Part shown: piece by piece, positions 21,065 through 31,077 of the stretch
How positions within the stretch are numbered: position 1 is the first letter of the stretch
Layout of the letters: each line of letters starts with the position of its first letter
NCBI RefSeq assembly: GCF_910593725.1
Contig: NZ_OU343031.1
Coordinates: forward strand, 682,001-746,000
DNA from: Candidatus Vallotiella hemipterorum
GTDB taxonomy: Bacteria > Pseudomonadota > Gammaproteobacteria > Burkholderiales > Burkholderiaceae
DNA length: 64,000 nt
Direction of reading: 5' to 3'
The notes under the pieces: model-generated
What the model was told of the DNA's origin: nothing
Seen by the model: only the letters and a program-made list of their open reading frames with translations
Database searches by the model: none
Translations under genes and position numbers: made by a program

Positions 21065-21768
21065 CCACTTCATCAACAAATTAAGACATTTATCACTCAA
21101 AGTTTAGAGTGGGGTGGAGTAAAAACCAGGTGCAATTATCCTGAGTGAAGTAGAGCTGGCTGCTCGATATAAAGTTAGCCAAGGCACCGTGCGCAGGGCA
21201 AGTGACGGGCTAGCCTCTAGTCATCTACTTGTACGACGACAGGGTAAAGGTACATTCGTGTCGATCAATAATAAAGAGCATATTCAATTCTATTTCTTAC
21301 GGTTGATGCCTGACCAGGGCAAGCCACAGCCCTATAAGAATCGCCTGTTAGAGGTGCGTCGTTTGCGTGCACCGGCTGAGATTGCTCGACGTCTGGAACT
21401 TAAGCATGCGGCCCCCGGTAGTGCTGGTCAAGTGTGTGATTTAGTTCGAGGTTAAACCAATGGTGCTCGATGAGATCTGGCTACCTGGTGCGATGTTTCG
21501 AGGGCTCACGCTAGAACAACTGTCCGAGTATAAATGGGCTCCGTGTGCAATGTTCAAAACTGATTTCAGTACGTGGATAGTTCGTGCGTCTGAGAAAATC
21601 CGTGCGATCTCTGCTAATGCGGTAGTAGCAAAACTACTAGGTATCCAAGCTGCTTATCCACTACTATCGATTGATCGTGTGTCGTACACGTACGGTGATC
21701 GGCCGATAGAGGTGCAGCAGGGCTGGTATGTGACATCTAAATATTTGTACCAAAACGATTTAAGCTAA
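21065..21768 (+). pseudogene. GntR-family (HutC/UTRA) transcriptional regulator, frameshifted remnant
   Basis: The pieces of a Burkholderia-type GntR regulator are spread over three reading frames. From 21065 the text reads PLHQQIKTFITQSLE. From 21144 it continues in another frame as SEVELAARYKVSQGTVRRAS, the winged-helix DNA-binding domain. From about 21445 it resumes in a third frame as VLDEIWLPGAMFRGLTLEQL to YLYQNDLS at the stop, which is the UTRA ligand domain. At least two frameshifts are needed and no intact start is seen. In relatives this regulator sits just before sdhC, as here. Two open stretches (21189-21455 and 21460-21768) are fragments of this one gene. Confidence 0.88.
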
Positions 21769-21929
21769 CAAGAAGTCAGTGCTACTAACAAACACCTACC
21801 GTTGCATATATAGTAGAGTAATAGCGGAACGCCCACGTTTAGAAGAATATGCGCGGCGTAATATTGTTGCGATGCAACGTAAAAAAGGCGTGACATCATG
21901 GATTGATGTCTTAATTTGGGGGTCTAGTA

Positions 21930-22340
21930 ATGGCTAAAGCCGCGAAAGAATCAAGACCAGAGTACCGGAACATCAATATTCGCCAAATACTAATGTTGAG
22001 GCTACCGCTCGCTGGATGCGTGTCTATCCTGCATCGCATAAGTGGTGCCCTTCTGTTCCTGCTACTACCTCTCTCCCTGTATATATTTGAGCAGAGTCTT
22101 ACTTCGAAGCTTAGCTTTGCATTCCTGAAGGCCTGCTTTTCCCATCCCTTAGTTAATCTCATCGCACTGGTGTTGTCCTGGGCATACCTATTTCACTTCT
22201 GCGCTGGACTGCGTCACCTGATGCTAGACATGCGCTGTGCACTTACAAAGCAAGGCAGCAAACAAACGTCGATCGTCGTGTTCATGGTGTCGTCGGTACT
22301 TACAATTGCTATCGCTCTCAAATTGTTTGGAGCTTTTTAA
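21930..22340 (+). CDS. sdhC: Succinate dehydrogenase cytochrome b556 subunit
   Basis: Encodes 136 aa with three membrane helices. The family signature HRISGALLFLLLPLSLY lies near residue 35, and the probable haem-ligand histidine is in FHFCAGLRHLMLD near residue 90. With SdhD it anchors the SDH catalytic pair and binds quinone and haem b. The start at 21930 gives MAKAAKESRPEYRNINIRQI, the usual N-terminus. It is the first gene of sdhCDABE-gltA, and the sdhD start follows the stop directly. Confidence 0.95.
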   Translation: MAKAAKESRPEYRNINIRQILMLRLPLAGCVSILHRISGALLFLLLPLSLYIFEQSLTSKLSFAFLKACFSHPLVNLIALVLSWAYLFHFCAGLRHLMLDMRCALTKQGSKQTSIVVFMVSSVLTIAIALKLFGAF

Positions 22341-22709
22341 ATGTCGACTAATCACCGAATTGGTGCGAAGCGCCTAATAGTTGGTGCTCATTATGGCCTG
22401 CGTGACTGGATTGTTCAGCGGGCAACGGCGGCAACTATAGCGATCTATACAGTTATTCTACTAGTCTATTTCTTCTCGGCTGGCAACTTCTCATATGCTG
22501 GTTGGACAGCTATTTTTTCAACCCAATGGATGAGGCTCGCGACATTTGTTATGTTCATCGCGCTTTTCTACCATGCCTGGATTGGTATACGCGATATTTG
22601 GATGGATTACGTTAAGCCAACCGGTGTTCGCCTCGTACTGCACGTATTAACAATTATCTGGCTCGTTGCATGTGCAGGCTATGCTGTACAGATTCTCTGG
22701 AGAGTTTAA
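22341..22709 (+). CDS. sdhD: Succinate dehydrogenase membrane anchor subunit
   Basis: Encodes 122 aa with three hydrophobic helices. The first helix follows YGLRDWIVQRATA, and the second region has FYHAWIGIRDIWMDYVKP with the conserved histidine and the aspartate-tyrosine pair near the quinone site. It starts immediately after the sdhC stop and ends four bases before the sdhA start, a tight operon arrangement typical of this group. Confidence 0.95.
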   Translation: MSTNHRIGAKRLIVGAHYGLRDWIVQRATAATIAIYTVILLVYFFSAGNFSYAGWTAIFSTQWMRLATFVMFIALFYHAWIGIRDIWMDYVKPTGVRLVLHVLTIIWLVACAGYAVQILWRV

Positions 22710-22713
22710 AGGC

Positions 22714-24489
22714 ATGATTGCAATCAAGAGTTCGCTGGTACGTCGTAAGTTCGACGTGGTCATTGTCGGCGCGGGCGGCTCTGGGATGCGTGCATCTCTG
22801 CAACTCTCGCAGGCTGGTTTATCAGTCGCCGTGCTCTCTAAGGTCTTCCCGACCCGCTCGCATACAGTAGCTGCACAAGGCGGAATCGGCGCATCACTTG
22901 GTAATATGAGTGAAGATAACTGGCACTACCATTTTTATGACACGATTAAAGGATCAGACTGGCTTGGCGATCAGGATGCGATCGAGTTTATGTGCCGCGA
23001 GGCGCCGGGCGCGGTCTACGAACTTGAGCACTTAGGAATGCCTTTCGACCGAAACCCGGATGGCACGATTTATCAACGACCGTTCGGCGGACATACCGTG
23101 AACTATGGCGAGAAGCCAGTACAGCGTGCTTGTTCAGCTGCGGATCGTACCGGTCATGCACTTTTGCATACTCTATACCAACAGAATGTGCAAGCTAAAA
23201 CGCATTTCTTTATCGAATGGATGGCGCTAGACCTTATTCGTGACGCTGAGGGCGATGTACTTGGTGTGACTGCGCTCGAGATAGAAACTAGTGATCTCTA
23301 CCTTTTAGAGGGTAAGTGTACGCTATTCGCAACCGGTGGAGCTGGACGCATCTTTAATGCTTCAACTAATGCTTTTATTAATACTGGTGATGGCTTAGGG
23401 ATGGCTGCGCGAGCTAGCATTGCACTGCAGGATATGGAATTCTGGCAATTTCATCCGACTGGTGTTGCCGGTGCAGGAGTACTAATTACGGAAGGGGTAC
23501 GAGGGGAGGGAGGTATCCTACGAAATATAAATGGCGAGCGCTTTATGGAGCGCTATGCGCCAATACTAAAGGATTTAGCACCGCGTGACTTTGTTGCACG
23601 ATCTATGGATCAAGAAATTAAAGAGGGTCGGGGTTGTGGTGTAAATAAAGATTATGTGCTGCTAGATTTATCTCATATTGGTTCGGAAACGATCATGAAG
23701 CGTTTGCCGTCAATTCGTGAGATCGCGCTAAAATTTGCAAACGTCGATGCAATTAAAGAACCAATCCCGGTTGTTCCAACCATTCATTACCAGATGGGCG
23801 GCATCCCAACAAACCTTCATGGCCAGGTCCTGGGTACCCCAAGAGGGTACGAAGAGCTAGTAAATGGCTTCTACGCAGTCGGAGAGTGCTCGTGCGTATC
23901 AGTACATGGTGCGAATCGGCTTGGTACTAATTCGTTGTTAGACCTCGTGGTGTTCGGCCGAGCGGCTGGCAACCATATTATCAAGCACATAAAAGATATA
24001 AAAGATCATAAGCCGCTTCCGGTCGACGCAGGGGATCTTTCGTTATCACGTCTGGCTAAGCTCGAGGCCTCCTCGTCTGGTGAGTGCACGCACTCGGTAG
24101 CAGCAGATATACGAAAGACAATGCAGCGGTATGCTGGTGTATTCCGAACCTCTAAGTTGCTTACCGAAGGTGTCAAGAAAATCCAAGAAGTGTGCGTTCG
24201 TGCTGACGCCCTGCATCTAAAAGATAAGTCTCAAGTATTTAATACTGCACGGGTCGAGGCGCTTGAACTAGCTAATTTAACCGAAGTTGCTCGAGCGACA
24301 CTAGTATCGGCCGAAGCACGCAAGGAAAGCCGGGGCGCACACGCGCAGAGTGACTACGAGCTACGTGATGATAAAAATTGGCTATGTCACACGCTATGGT
24401 TTAGCGAAGGAAACCGTCTCAACTACAAACCGGTTCGTATGAAACCATTAACAGTCGACCCAGTTCCTCCCAAACCACGGACTTTCTGA
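22714..24489 (+). CDS. sdhA: Succinate dehydrogenase flavoprotein subunit
   Basis: Encodes 591 aa from ATG at 22714. An earlier in-frame ATG at 22666 lies inside sdhD and is not needed, since MIAIKSSLVRRKFDVVIVGA matches family starts. The dinucleotide motif GAGGSGMRASLQL is followed by the covalent-FAD histidine H50 in TRSHTVAAQGGIGASLGN. The active-site region has HPTGVAGAGVLITEGVRGEG, and further on NRLGTNSLLDLVVFGRAAG. It oxidises succinate to fumarate in complex II. All motifs are intact. Confidence 0.97.
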   Translation: MIAIKSSLVRRKFDVVIVGAGGSGMRASLQLSQAGLSVAVLSKVFPTRSHTVAAQGGIGASLGNMSEDNWHYHFYDTIKGSDWLGDQDAIEFMCREAPGAVYELEHLGMPFDRNPDGTIYQRPFGGHTVNYGEKPVQRACSAADRTGHALLHTLYQQNVQAKTHFFIEWMALDLIRDAEGDVLGVTALEIETSDLYLLEGKCTLFATGGAGRIFNASTNAFINTGDGLGMAARASIALQDMEFWQFHPTGVAGAGVLITEGVRGEGGILRNINGERFMERYAPILKDLAPRDFVARSMDQEIKEGRGCGVNKDYVLLDLSHIGSETIMKRLPSIREIALKFANVDAIKEPIPVVPTIHYQMGGIPTNLHGQVLGTPRGYEELVNGFYAVGECSCVSVHGANRLGTNSLLDLVVFGRAAGNHIIKHIKDIKDHKPLPVDAGDLSLSRLAKLEASSSGECTHSVAADIRKTMQRYAGVFRTSKLLTEGVKKIQEVCVRADALHLKDKSQVFNTARVEALELANLTEVARATLVSAEARKESRGAHAQSDYELRDDKNWLCHTLWFSEGNRLNYKPVRMKPLTVDPVPPKPRTF

Positions 24490-24519
24490 GCGATACGCGC
24501 TAACCTAAAAGAGACGAAT

Positions 24520-25224
24520 ATGGCGAAACGTATTTTCGAGATTTACCGATACGATCCAGATAAAGATTCTGCACCACGCATGCAGATATATGAGATTGAT
24601 CTCAACTCACACAATCGAATGCTTCTTGATGCTCTAATTAAGCTGAAATCAATCGATGAGACCATCTCTTTTCGGCGCTCATGCCGCGAAGGCGTATGCG
24701 GTTCAGATGCAATGAATATCAATGGAAAAAACGGACTAGCGTGCTTAACAAATCTAAATGAGTTGCCAAATAAGATTGTTCTTCGCCCTCTGCCAGGGCT
24801 ACCAGTTATGCGCGACTTAATTGTTGATTGTACGCAGTTCTTTAATCAATATTACTCAATCAAGCCGTACTTAATTAATAATACGCCACCCCCTGAAAAA
24901 GAGAGATTGCAGTCGCCTGAGGAACGTGATGAGCTCGACGGCTTATACGAGTGCATTCTATGTGCGAGCTGCTCTACATCATGCCCTAGTTTTTGGTGGA
25001 ATCCAGATAAGTTTGTTGGCCCAGCAGGTTTGCTGCAAGCGTATAGGTTTATTGCCGATAGCCGAGACCAGGCAACCAGCGAGCGGCTAGACAACCTAGA
25101 GGACCCGTATCGTTTGTTCCGTTGCCACACGATTATGAACTGCGTCGACGTATGTCCGAAAGGGCTCAATCCGACTAAAGCAATTGGCAAGATTAAGGAA
25201 TTAATGCTGCGCCGGGCAGTTTAA
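24520..25224 (+). CDS. sdhB: Succinate dehydrogenase iron-sulfur subunit
   Basis: Encodes 234 aa with three clusters. The [2Fe-2S] site has C55, C60, D63 and C75 ([12 protein letters not shown]...LAC). The [4Fe-4S] site is [12 protein letters not shown], and the [3Fe-4S] site is [17 protein letters not shown]. It relays electrons from SdhA to quinone. It lies 30 nt after sdhA and 7 nt before sdhE. Length and motifs are normal. Confidence 0.97.
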   Translation: MAKRIFEIYRYDPDKDSAPRMQIYEIDLNSHNRMLLDALIKLKSIDETISFRRSCREGVCGSDAMNINGKNGLACLTNLNELPNKIVLRPLPGLPVMRDLIVDCTQFFNQYYSIKPYLINNTPPPEKERLQSPEERDELDGLYECILCASCSTSCPSFWWNPDKFVGPAGLLQAYRFIADSRDQATSERLDNLEDPYRLFRCHTIMNCVDVCPKGLNPTKAIGKIKELMLRRAV

Positions 25225-25231
25225 AGTAGGC

Positions 25232-25501
25232 ATGTCATCAACTCATCATAGTAACCCCCCGCGTCTCGCTCGGCTTCGCTGGCGCGCGAGACGCGGGCTT
25301 TTAGAAAACGATCTGATTTTAGAGCGTTTTTTTAACCAATATCTACATACGCTTAGCGATGCAGATATTGGGGCTCTTACGCAACTGCTCGAGCTATCCG
25401 ATCATGAATTAATGAACTTGTTGCTCTCACGTAGCGAACTCAGCGCACAATTTACTCGACCTGACGTGGTACGCGTATTGGGTTGGCTACGCACGGTGTG
25501 A
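25232..25501 (+). CDS. sdhE: FAD assembly factor SdhE
   Basis: Encodes 89 aa, a small helical protein that helps attach FAD covalently to SdhA. The key RGLLEND segment (RGxxE motif) is present in RWRARRGLLENDLILERFF. It sits between sdhB and gltA, the standard place in this lineage. Its retention agrees with the intact SdhA flavinylation histidine. Confidence 0.93.
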   Translation: MSSTHHSNPPRLARLRWRARRGLLENDLILERFFNQYLHTLSDADIGALTQLLELSDHELMNLLLSRSELSAQFTRPDVVRVLGWLRTV

Positions 25502-25555
25502 GTCATGCATTGTGATATCGAAAATTGTTTCCTATACTACGACTGAGGATGTGCC

Positions 25556-26857
25556 ATGACCCCGTCAGACGTTAAAGCCACGCTCTCATTTAGCGACAAT
25601 TCGACAAGTATCGAGTTGCCAATTTATAAAGGTACGATGGGCCCAGATGTAATCGATATCCGTAAGCTATACGGTCAGACCGGAAAATTTACGTATGACC
25701 CTGGATTCATGTCTACTGCGTCCTGTAATTCTTCAATCACTTATATTGATGGTGATCAGGGTGAGCTACTGTATCGTGGCTACTCAATTTATGAGCTAGC
25801 GCAGAATGTAGATTTCCTTGAGACTTGTTATGTACTACTTAAGGGCAATTTGCCAAAAAAACAGCAAAAGCAAGAATTTGTTAAAACTGTATCAAAGCAC
25901 ACAATGGTTCACGAGCAAATGCAGTTTTTCTTCCGAGGCTTCCACCGAGATGCGCATCCGATGGCGATTCTAACAGCGGCTATGGGTGCGTTGTCAGCGT
26001 TCTACCATGATTCATTAAATATTAATGATCTTCATCATCGTGATATATCGGCAATTCGTATAATTGCAAAAATGCCGACGCTTGTCGCGATGGTCTATAA
26101 GTATAGTATTGGACAGTCGTTCGTCTATCCGCGTAACGATCTGTCGTATAGTGCGAATTTCATGCATATGATGTTCGCTAACCAATGTGAGGAATACTGC
26201 TTCAGCGATGTTCTGGTACGCGCACTAGATCGCATTCTAATCTTGCACGCTGACCATGAGCAAAATGCATCAACATCAACTGTACGGCTAGCTGGCTCGT
26301 CTGGTGCCAATCCATTCGCATGTATTGCCGCTGGTATCGCCTGCCTATGGGGTCCATCACATGGTGGTGCTAATGAAGCATCGCTGAACATGCTTGAAGA
26401 AATCGGATCCCCAAACAAAATTCCAGAATTTATTAAGCAGGTCAAAGATAAAAACTCCGGCGTTAAGCTAATGGGTTTTGGTCACCGGGTATATAAAAAC
26501 TATGATCCCCGCGCCAAATTAATGCGTGAGACATGCTACGAAGTGCTCGACGAGCTTGGCTTGTGCAACGATCCACTATTCAAATTAGCGATGCAATTAG
26601 AGAAAATTGCTCTTGAAGATGAGTATTTTGTCTCACGCAAGCTATATCCAAATGTAGACTTTTACTCTGGCATTGTGCAGCGCGCTCTAGGTATCCCAAC
26701 ACCGATGTTCACGTGTATCTTCGCGATGGCTAGAACAGTGGGCTGGATTGCACAATGGAGCGAGATGATTTCGGAGCCAGAGCAAAAAATAGGGCGTCCG
26801 CGCCAATTATTTATTGGCCATACTCCACGCGCAGTTAAGAAGAGCGGCTCTTGGTAA
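25556..26857 (+). CDS. gltA: Citrate synthase
   Basis: Encodes 433 aa, the type II citrate synthase that condenses oxaloacetate and acetyl-CoA. The active-site histidines lie in [10 protein letters not shown] and [14 protein letters not shown], and the catalytic aspartate in YPNVDFYSG. The start is preceded by GAGGA. It ends the sdh-gltA run. A 473-nt spacer follows, where relatives carry further genes before leuC. Confidence 0.97.
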   Translation: MTPSDVKATLSFSDNSTSIELPIYKGTMGPDVIDIRKLYGQTGKFTYDPGFMSTASCNSSITYIDGDQGELLYRGYSIYELAQNVDFLETCYVLLKGNLPKKQQKQEFVKTVSKHTMVHEQMQFFFRGFHRDAHPMAILTAAMGALSAFYHDSLNINDLHHRDISAIRIIAKMPTLVAMVYKYSIGQSFVYPRNDLSYSANFMHMMFANQCEEYCFSDVLVRALDRILILHADHEQNASTSTVRLAGSSGANPFACIAAGIACLWGPSHGGANEASLNMLEEIGSPNKIPEFIKQVKDKNSGVKLMGFGHRVYKNYDPRAKLMRETCYEVLDELGLCNDPLFKLAMQLEKIALEDEYFVSRKLYPNVDFYSGIVQRALGIPTPMFTCIFAMARTVGWIAQWSEMISEPEQKIGRPRQLFIGHTPRAVKKSGSW

Positions 26858-27330
26858 GACAGGCCTTATTCTTATAAAAATTTTTTTAAGATAGTTTATA
26901 TTTCATAGATTTATAAAATAGTTAGTCTACGTGAGCTAAATATTAAGATAGCGTATGTTGAAATTACTAGTAATTATCAGTAGTCTAGGGGGTAAAGCGA
27001 TGGTGTACTTTTTATGACAAATGTACGCTTTAAGCTTAGAGCTATTATTTATATAGAGCATAAGCTATTTGGTGAAGCAGTGTGCGGAGCAACGCATACA
27101 TCTGCCGTACTTGTGCTGCAGTAAGCTACCCTAGTACATCAATAATAAGTGTCTAGTATTTATCCGGGTATTTCGAGTATCACTACAGTACTATACTCTT
27201 ATACTTCTTTAGTTAAAGAGATGAGGAATAGCTTCGTACTACTGACATAATCTGTTATGTAAATCCATGTAACTTGACTTACTCCGTTTCTTCAATATCA
27301 CTGTCCAGCCCCGACTTTAAACTAAACGTT
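26858..27330. other. Gene-free spacer between gltA and leuC
   Basis: 473 nt, AT-rich in its first third. Just after gltA is an imperfect AT dyad around 26870-26893 (CTTATAAAAA followed by TTTTTTTAAG, one mismatch) that could be a weak terminator. An in-frame extension upstream of leuC starts at 27274 but matches no family N-terminus. No clear leuC promoter or leader peptide was found. Confidence 0.5.
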
Positions 27331-28740
27331 ATGCTCCAGACCCTGTATGACAAACTGTGGGCTTCGCACGTCGTCCATACCGAGGAAGATGGTACTACCC
27401 TGTTATATATCGATCGGCACTTATTGCATGAAGTTACTTCGCCACAAGCATTCGAAGGCTTGAAACTTGCGCGTCGACCAGTATGGCGTACCAGTGCGAA
27501 TCTAGCGGTATCAGATCATAACGTACCGACTACAGATCGTAGCTCTGGTATTTCCGATCCGATATCTAGACTACAGGTTAATACGTTAGACGCTAATTGC
27601 GACGCTTATGGTATTACGCAATTTAAGATGAACGACCAGCGGCAGGGTATTGTTCATATTATTGGGCCGGAGCAGGGAGCAACGTTGCCTGGCATGACTA
27701 TCGTCTGTGGTGATTCACATACATCAACGCACGGCGCGTTTGGTGCACTAGCACATGGGATTGGTACTTCCGAGGTTGAGCATGTACTTGCTACCCAGAC
27801 TTTGCTGCAGAAGAAAAGCAAGAATATGCTGATCAAAGTCGATGGTAAATTACCATATGGATGTTCGGCGAAGGATATTGTGCTTGCAATTATTGGACTC
27901 ATTGGTACAGCGGGTGGTACAGGCTATGCGATTGAATTCTGCGGCCTGACAATCCGTTCGCTCTCGATGGAGAGTCGTATGACGGTATGTAACATGGCTA
28001 TTGAGGCTGGTGCTCGTGCTGGAATGATAGCGGTTGATGACACAACAATTCATTATTTACACGGACGTCCATTTTCCCCTAAGGGTGCTGCGTTTGAACA
28101 AGCTGCGCGCTATTGGCGAACGTTTCGTTCTGATGAGGGCGCATACTTTGATCATATCGTCGAGATAAGTGTTTTACAGCTTGTACCCCAAGTCACTTGG
28201 GGTACCTCACCAGAGATGGTGACGTCTGTTGATAAGCGAGTACCAAATCCGAGGCAAGAGAAAGACCGGGTTAAGCGTGATGCGATGGAGCGGGCGCTTC
28301 AGTACATGGCGCTAAAACCTGATATGCCAATTGAGTCAATAAAGCTAGATAAAGTTTTTATTGGTTCTTGTACAAATGCACGTATCGAAGACCTTCGATC
28401 CGCTGCAAACGTAGTCCGAAAGTTTCGGCAAGGCATTTCGAAGGGCATTCGGCAGGCGCTAGTTGTACCGGGCTCTGGACTAGTAAAGGCACAGGCTGAG
28501 CGTGAGGGGCTTGATAAAGTATTTAAAGAGGCTGGATTTGAATGGCGCGCTCCCGGTTGCTCCATGTGTTTAGCGATGAACGCAGATCAACTGGAACCAG
28601 GCGAGCGATGCGCATCGACATCGAATCGTAATTTCGAGGGACGTCAGGGTAATGGGGGGCGTACTCATTTAGTTAGTCCAGAGATGGCGGCAGCAGCCGC
28701 CATCTCTGGACATTTTTTTGATGTGCGTCAGCTAGTTTAA
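27331..28740 (+). CDS. leuC: 3-isopropylmalate dehydratase large subunit
   Basis: Encodes 469 aa from ATG at 27331 ([20 protein letters not shown]), the family start; an upstream in-frame ATG at 27274 adds 19 unmatched residues. The [4Fe-4S] ligands are C347 (GSCTNARI), C410 and C413 ([11 protein letters not shown]). It isomerises 2-isopropylmalate in leucine synthesis together with LeuD. Unusually, codons for [14 protein letters not shown] near the end form a perfect 15-bp hairpin followed by seven T, listed separately. The protein itself is normal. Confidence 0.96.
   Translation: MLQTLYDKLWASHVVHTEEDGTTLLYIDRHLLHEVTSPQAFEGLKLARRPVWRTSANLAVSDHNVPTTDRSSGISDPISRLQVNTLDANCDAYGITQFKMNDQRQGIVHIIGPEQGATLPGMTIVCGDSHTSTHGAFGALAHGIGTSEVEHVLATQTLLQKKSKNMLIKVDGKLPYGCSAKDIVLAIIGLIGTAGGTGYAIEFCGLTIRSLSMESRMTVCNMAIEAGARAGMIAVDDTTIHYLHGRPFSPKGAAFEQAARYWRTFRSDEGAYFDHIVEISVLQLVPQVTWGTSPEMVTSVDKRVPNPRQEKDRVKRDAMERALQYMALKPDMPIESIKLDKVFIGSCTNARIEDLRSAANVVRKFRQGISKGIRQALVVPGSGLVKAQAEREGLDKVFKEAGFEWRAPGCSMCLAMNADQLEPGERCASTSNRNFEGRQGNGGRTHLVSPEMAAAAAISGHFFDVRQLV
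28677..28720 (+). terminator. Terminator-like hairpin inside the leuC coding end
   Basis: TCCAGAGATGGCGGC, loop AGCA, GCCGCCATCTCTGGA: a perfect 15-bp GC-rich stem at 28677-28710. It is followed after two bases by seven T (28713-28719). This has every sign of an intrinsic terminator, yet it lies before the leuC stop codon at 28738-28740. It could attenuate leuCD transcription when ribosomes lag, or it could be a coincidence of alanine codons. Confidence 0.7.
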
Positions 28741-28978
28741 AGCGCTGTACAGAGCACAAAAATAAACCTATTTTTATAAGGTGAGTTGGGGGTAGTTTCG
28801 GCAATAACCAGCTACTACCTCTTAATCCTTGGCTTTAGTTAAGGTAAGACATGCATATATCCGGCGCGATCTCTAAAAAAAGCTCAGACTTACGTAAGTT
28901 GCATCGACAGGGGATTGCGCAAGGGTTTAATGCCTGTAACGTTAAGCCTGACCTGATTTAATCAAGTTCAAGGAAGTT

Positions 28979-29632
28979 ATGGAAAAATTTACAGTTCATA
29001 CTGGTATTGTTGTACCCCTTGATCGCGAGAATGTTGATACTGATGCCATCATTCCAAAGCAGTTCCTAAAATCGATTAAACGTACGGGATTTGGTCCTAA
29101 TCTATTCGATGAATGGCGCTACCTAGATCATGGAGAGCCATGCCTAGATTGTTCTGGGCGGCCTCTAAATCCAGATTTCGTGCTTAATTGGCCGCGATAC
29201 CAAGGCGCCTCAATCTTGCTTGCACGCCAGAACTTTGGTTGTGGTAGTTCGCGCGAACACGCGCCTTGGGCATTGCAGCAGTACGGCTTCCGGGCAATTA
29301 TTGCACCCTACTTTGCAGATATATTTTTTAATAATTGCTTTAAGAATGGTCTGCTACCAATTATTTTACCTACCTCTGATGTACAGAGGCTATTTAATGA
29401 TACCGCTACATTTAACGGCTTCCAGCTAACAATTGATCTAAATCAGCAGCAAGTACGAACCTTATGTGGTCGTGACAGATTCGATTTTGATATCGCACCG
29501 TTTCGTAAATACTGTTTACTTAACGGTTTCGATGATATTGATCTGACTCTGCGTCATAGTCAGCGGATTACTCAGTTTGAGGCTAAACGATTAGCCCATC
29601 AACCATGGCTAACTAACAAACTTATCAGTTAA
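28979..29632 (+). CDS. leuD: 3-isopropylmalate dehydratase small subunit
   Basis: Encodes 217 aa, the swivel subunit that pairs with LeuC. Conserved stretches are [20 protein letters not shown] near the N-terminus and [19 protein letters not shown] with the substrate-binding loop. A 238-nt spacer separates it from leuC; the small entericidin gene usually found there in Burkholderia is not recognisable. The start ATG follows AAGGAAG. Confidence 0.96.
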   Translation: MEKFTVHTGIVVPLDRENVDTDAIIPKQFLKSIKRTGFGPNLFDEWRYLDHGEPCLDCSGRPLNPDFVLNWPRYQGASILLARQNFGCGSSREHAPWALQQYGFRAIIAPYFADIFFNNCFKNGLLPIILPTSDVQRLFNDTATFNGFQLTIDLNQQQVRTLCGRDRFDFDIAPFRKYCLLNGFDDIDLTLRHSQRITQFEAKRLAHQPWLTNKLIS

Positions 29633-29690
29633 AACAGTGCCTATCTCTATATGTTTTATCTTTTGGTAGAATTCTCTTGGAATGTAATCT

Positions 29691-30764
29691 ATGAAGATTG
29701 CTATCTTGCCTGGTGATGGAATTGGTCCAGAAATCATTACCGAGGCAGTAAAAGTGCTCAAAGCGCTCGACGAGCATTTTGAACTAGAACTGGCATCTGT
29801 AGGTGGTGCTGCCTACAAAGAAAGTGGGCATCCTTTACCTGACGCTACGCTAGCTCTGGCTAAACACGCTGACGCAATTCTATTTGGCGCGGTTGGTGAT
29901 TGGAGATACGATAAGCTTGAGCGCGTGTTACGCCCGGAGCAAGCAATTCTTGGATTGCGAAGGCACTTACAGCTGTTCGCAAACTTTCGTCCAGCGATAT
30001 GCTTTCCAGAACTGACAGGTGCGTCGTCACTAAAAACAGAAATTATTTCTGGACTAGACATCTTGATTGTACGCGAACTAAATGGCGATATTTACTTTGG
30101 TCAGCCTCGTGGGCTTCGTAATGCGCCTGATGGTCTATTCTATGGTAGTCGTGAAGGTTTCGACACAATGCGTTATTCAGAGCCGGAAGTCCGACAAATT
30201 GGACATGTAGCCTTTCGGGCAGCGAGAAAGCGTGCAAAGCATTTAACATCAATTGATAAGGCTAATGTGCTAGAGACGTCGCAGTTATGGAGGAGTGTCA
30301 TGACTGATTTAGCGATCGAATATCCAGATGTAAAACTATCGCATATGTATGTTGATAATGCTGCAATGCAACTAGTAAAAGCACCAAAAGCTTTCGATGT
30401 AATCGTGACAGGTAATATGTTTGGCGATATCTTATCTGACGAGGCTGCAATGCTAACTGGCTCTATTGGCATGTTACCATCTGCATCGCTTGATGCTAAT
30501 AATAAGGGCTTATATGAGCCATCACATGGTTCGGCACCGGATATTGCGGGAAAAGGCATAGCTAATCCGCTGGCAACGATCCTATCTGCCGCAATGATGT
30601 TACGTTATTCACTATCGCGACCTGAACAGGCCGATAGGATTGAGGACGCAGTTAAGCATGTACTCGCACAACGCTATCGCACTCTAGATATTATTACGCC
30701 GGGTTGTAGGCAAGTTAGTACAAGCGAAATGGGAAATGCGATTATCGAGGCATTACATCAATAA
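29691..30764 (+). CDS. leuB: 3-isopropylmalate dehydrogenase
   Basis: Encodes 357 aa, the NAD-dependent decarboxylating dehydrogenase of leucine synthesis. The N-terminal [15 protein letters not shown] and the motifs [35 protein letters not shown] and [15 protein letters not shown] cover the substrate and cofactor sites. It is third in leuC-leuD-leuB. The stop codon lies inside the left arm of a hairpin with an 8-nt loop. Confidence 0.97.
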   Translation: MKIAILPGDGIGPEIITEAVKVLKALDEHFELELASVGGAAYKESGHPLPDATLALAKHADAILFGAVGDWRYDKLERVLRPEQAILGLRRHLQLFANFRPAICFPELTGASSLKTEIISGLDILIVRELNGDIYFGQPRGLRNAPDGLFYGSREGFDTMRYSEPEVRQIGHVAFRAARKRAKHLTSIDKANVLETSQLWRSVMTDLAIEYPDVKLSHMYVDNAAMQLVKAPKAFDVIVTGNMFGDILSDEAAMLTGSIGMLPSASLDANNKGLYEPSHGSAPDIAGKGIANPLATILSAAMMLRYSLSRPEQADRIEDAVKHVLAQRYRTLDIITPGCRQVSTSEMGNAIIEALHQ

Positions 30765-30784
30765 AGCCGTTCAGTGGGCTTTAT
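30761..30784 (+). terminator. Hairpin overlapping the leuB stop codon
   Basis: ATAAAGCC, loop GTTCAGTG (8 nt), GGCTTTAT: a perfect 8-bp stem that contains the leuB TAA. It is followed by an AT-rich stretch rather than a pure T-tract. The likely role is terminator or 3'-end stabiliser of the leu transcript. Confidence 0.55.
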
Positions 30785-31077
30785 ATAGGATGCAAGTTAC
30801 TGAATTAGCATGTTTTTTAAACAATTTTAGCATCGTCTGCCCTCGACGATTTCATATATAATGTTCTAAAATATTTGAGTTTTACCCAAAAAAGCTTAGT
30901 TGCTATGCATAGCATAGCAACGCGCTACATTGGGTGTTTTGTTGGAACAGCTACCATTATTCTCACTCGTAAAACGATCAAAACTTGATCGTGTCTAGTT
31001 ATGTCCACCTTATATATTCTAAGCACCCATACTGGAGGGAGATGGGTTCTTAGAATAATTGATCTCAAAGGCGAGTC
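30765..31077 (+). other. leuB-asd spacer with stacked hairpins before asd
   Basis: 313 nt without a gene. Besides the leuB 3' hairpin, three further inverted repeats lie in the 180 nt before asd: GTTGCTATGC-ATA-GCATAGCAAC at 30899-30921, ACGATCAA-AAC-TTGATCGT at 30974-30992, and a 15-nt stem with one mismatch at 31016-31056. The last has GGAGGGA in its loop. This looks like a structured 5' leader of asd. I cannot match it to a known riboswitch. Confidence 0.45.

Noticed and set aside
21189-21768. Two adjacent small genes (88 and 102 codons)
   Set aside because: They are consecutive pieces of one GntR/UTRA regulator in different frames, so I list a single pseudogene.
27274-27330. Longer leuC start at 27274
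   Set aside because: The extra 19 residues match no LeuC; the ATG at 27331 gives the family N-terminus.
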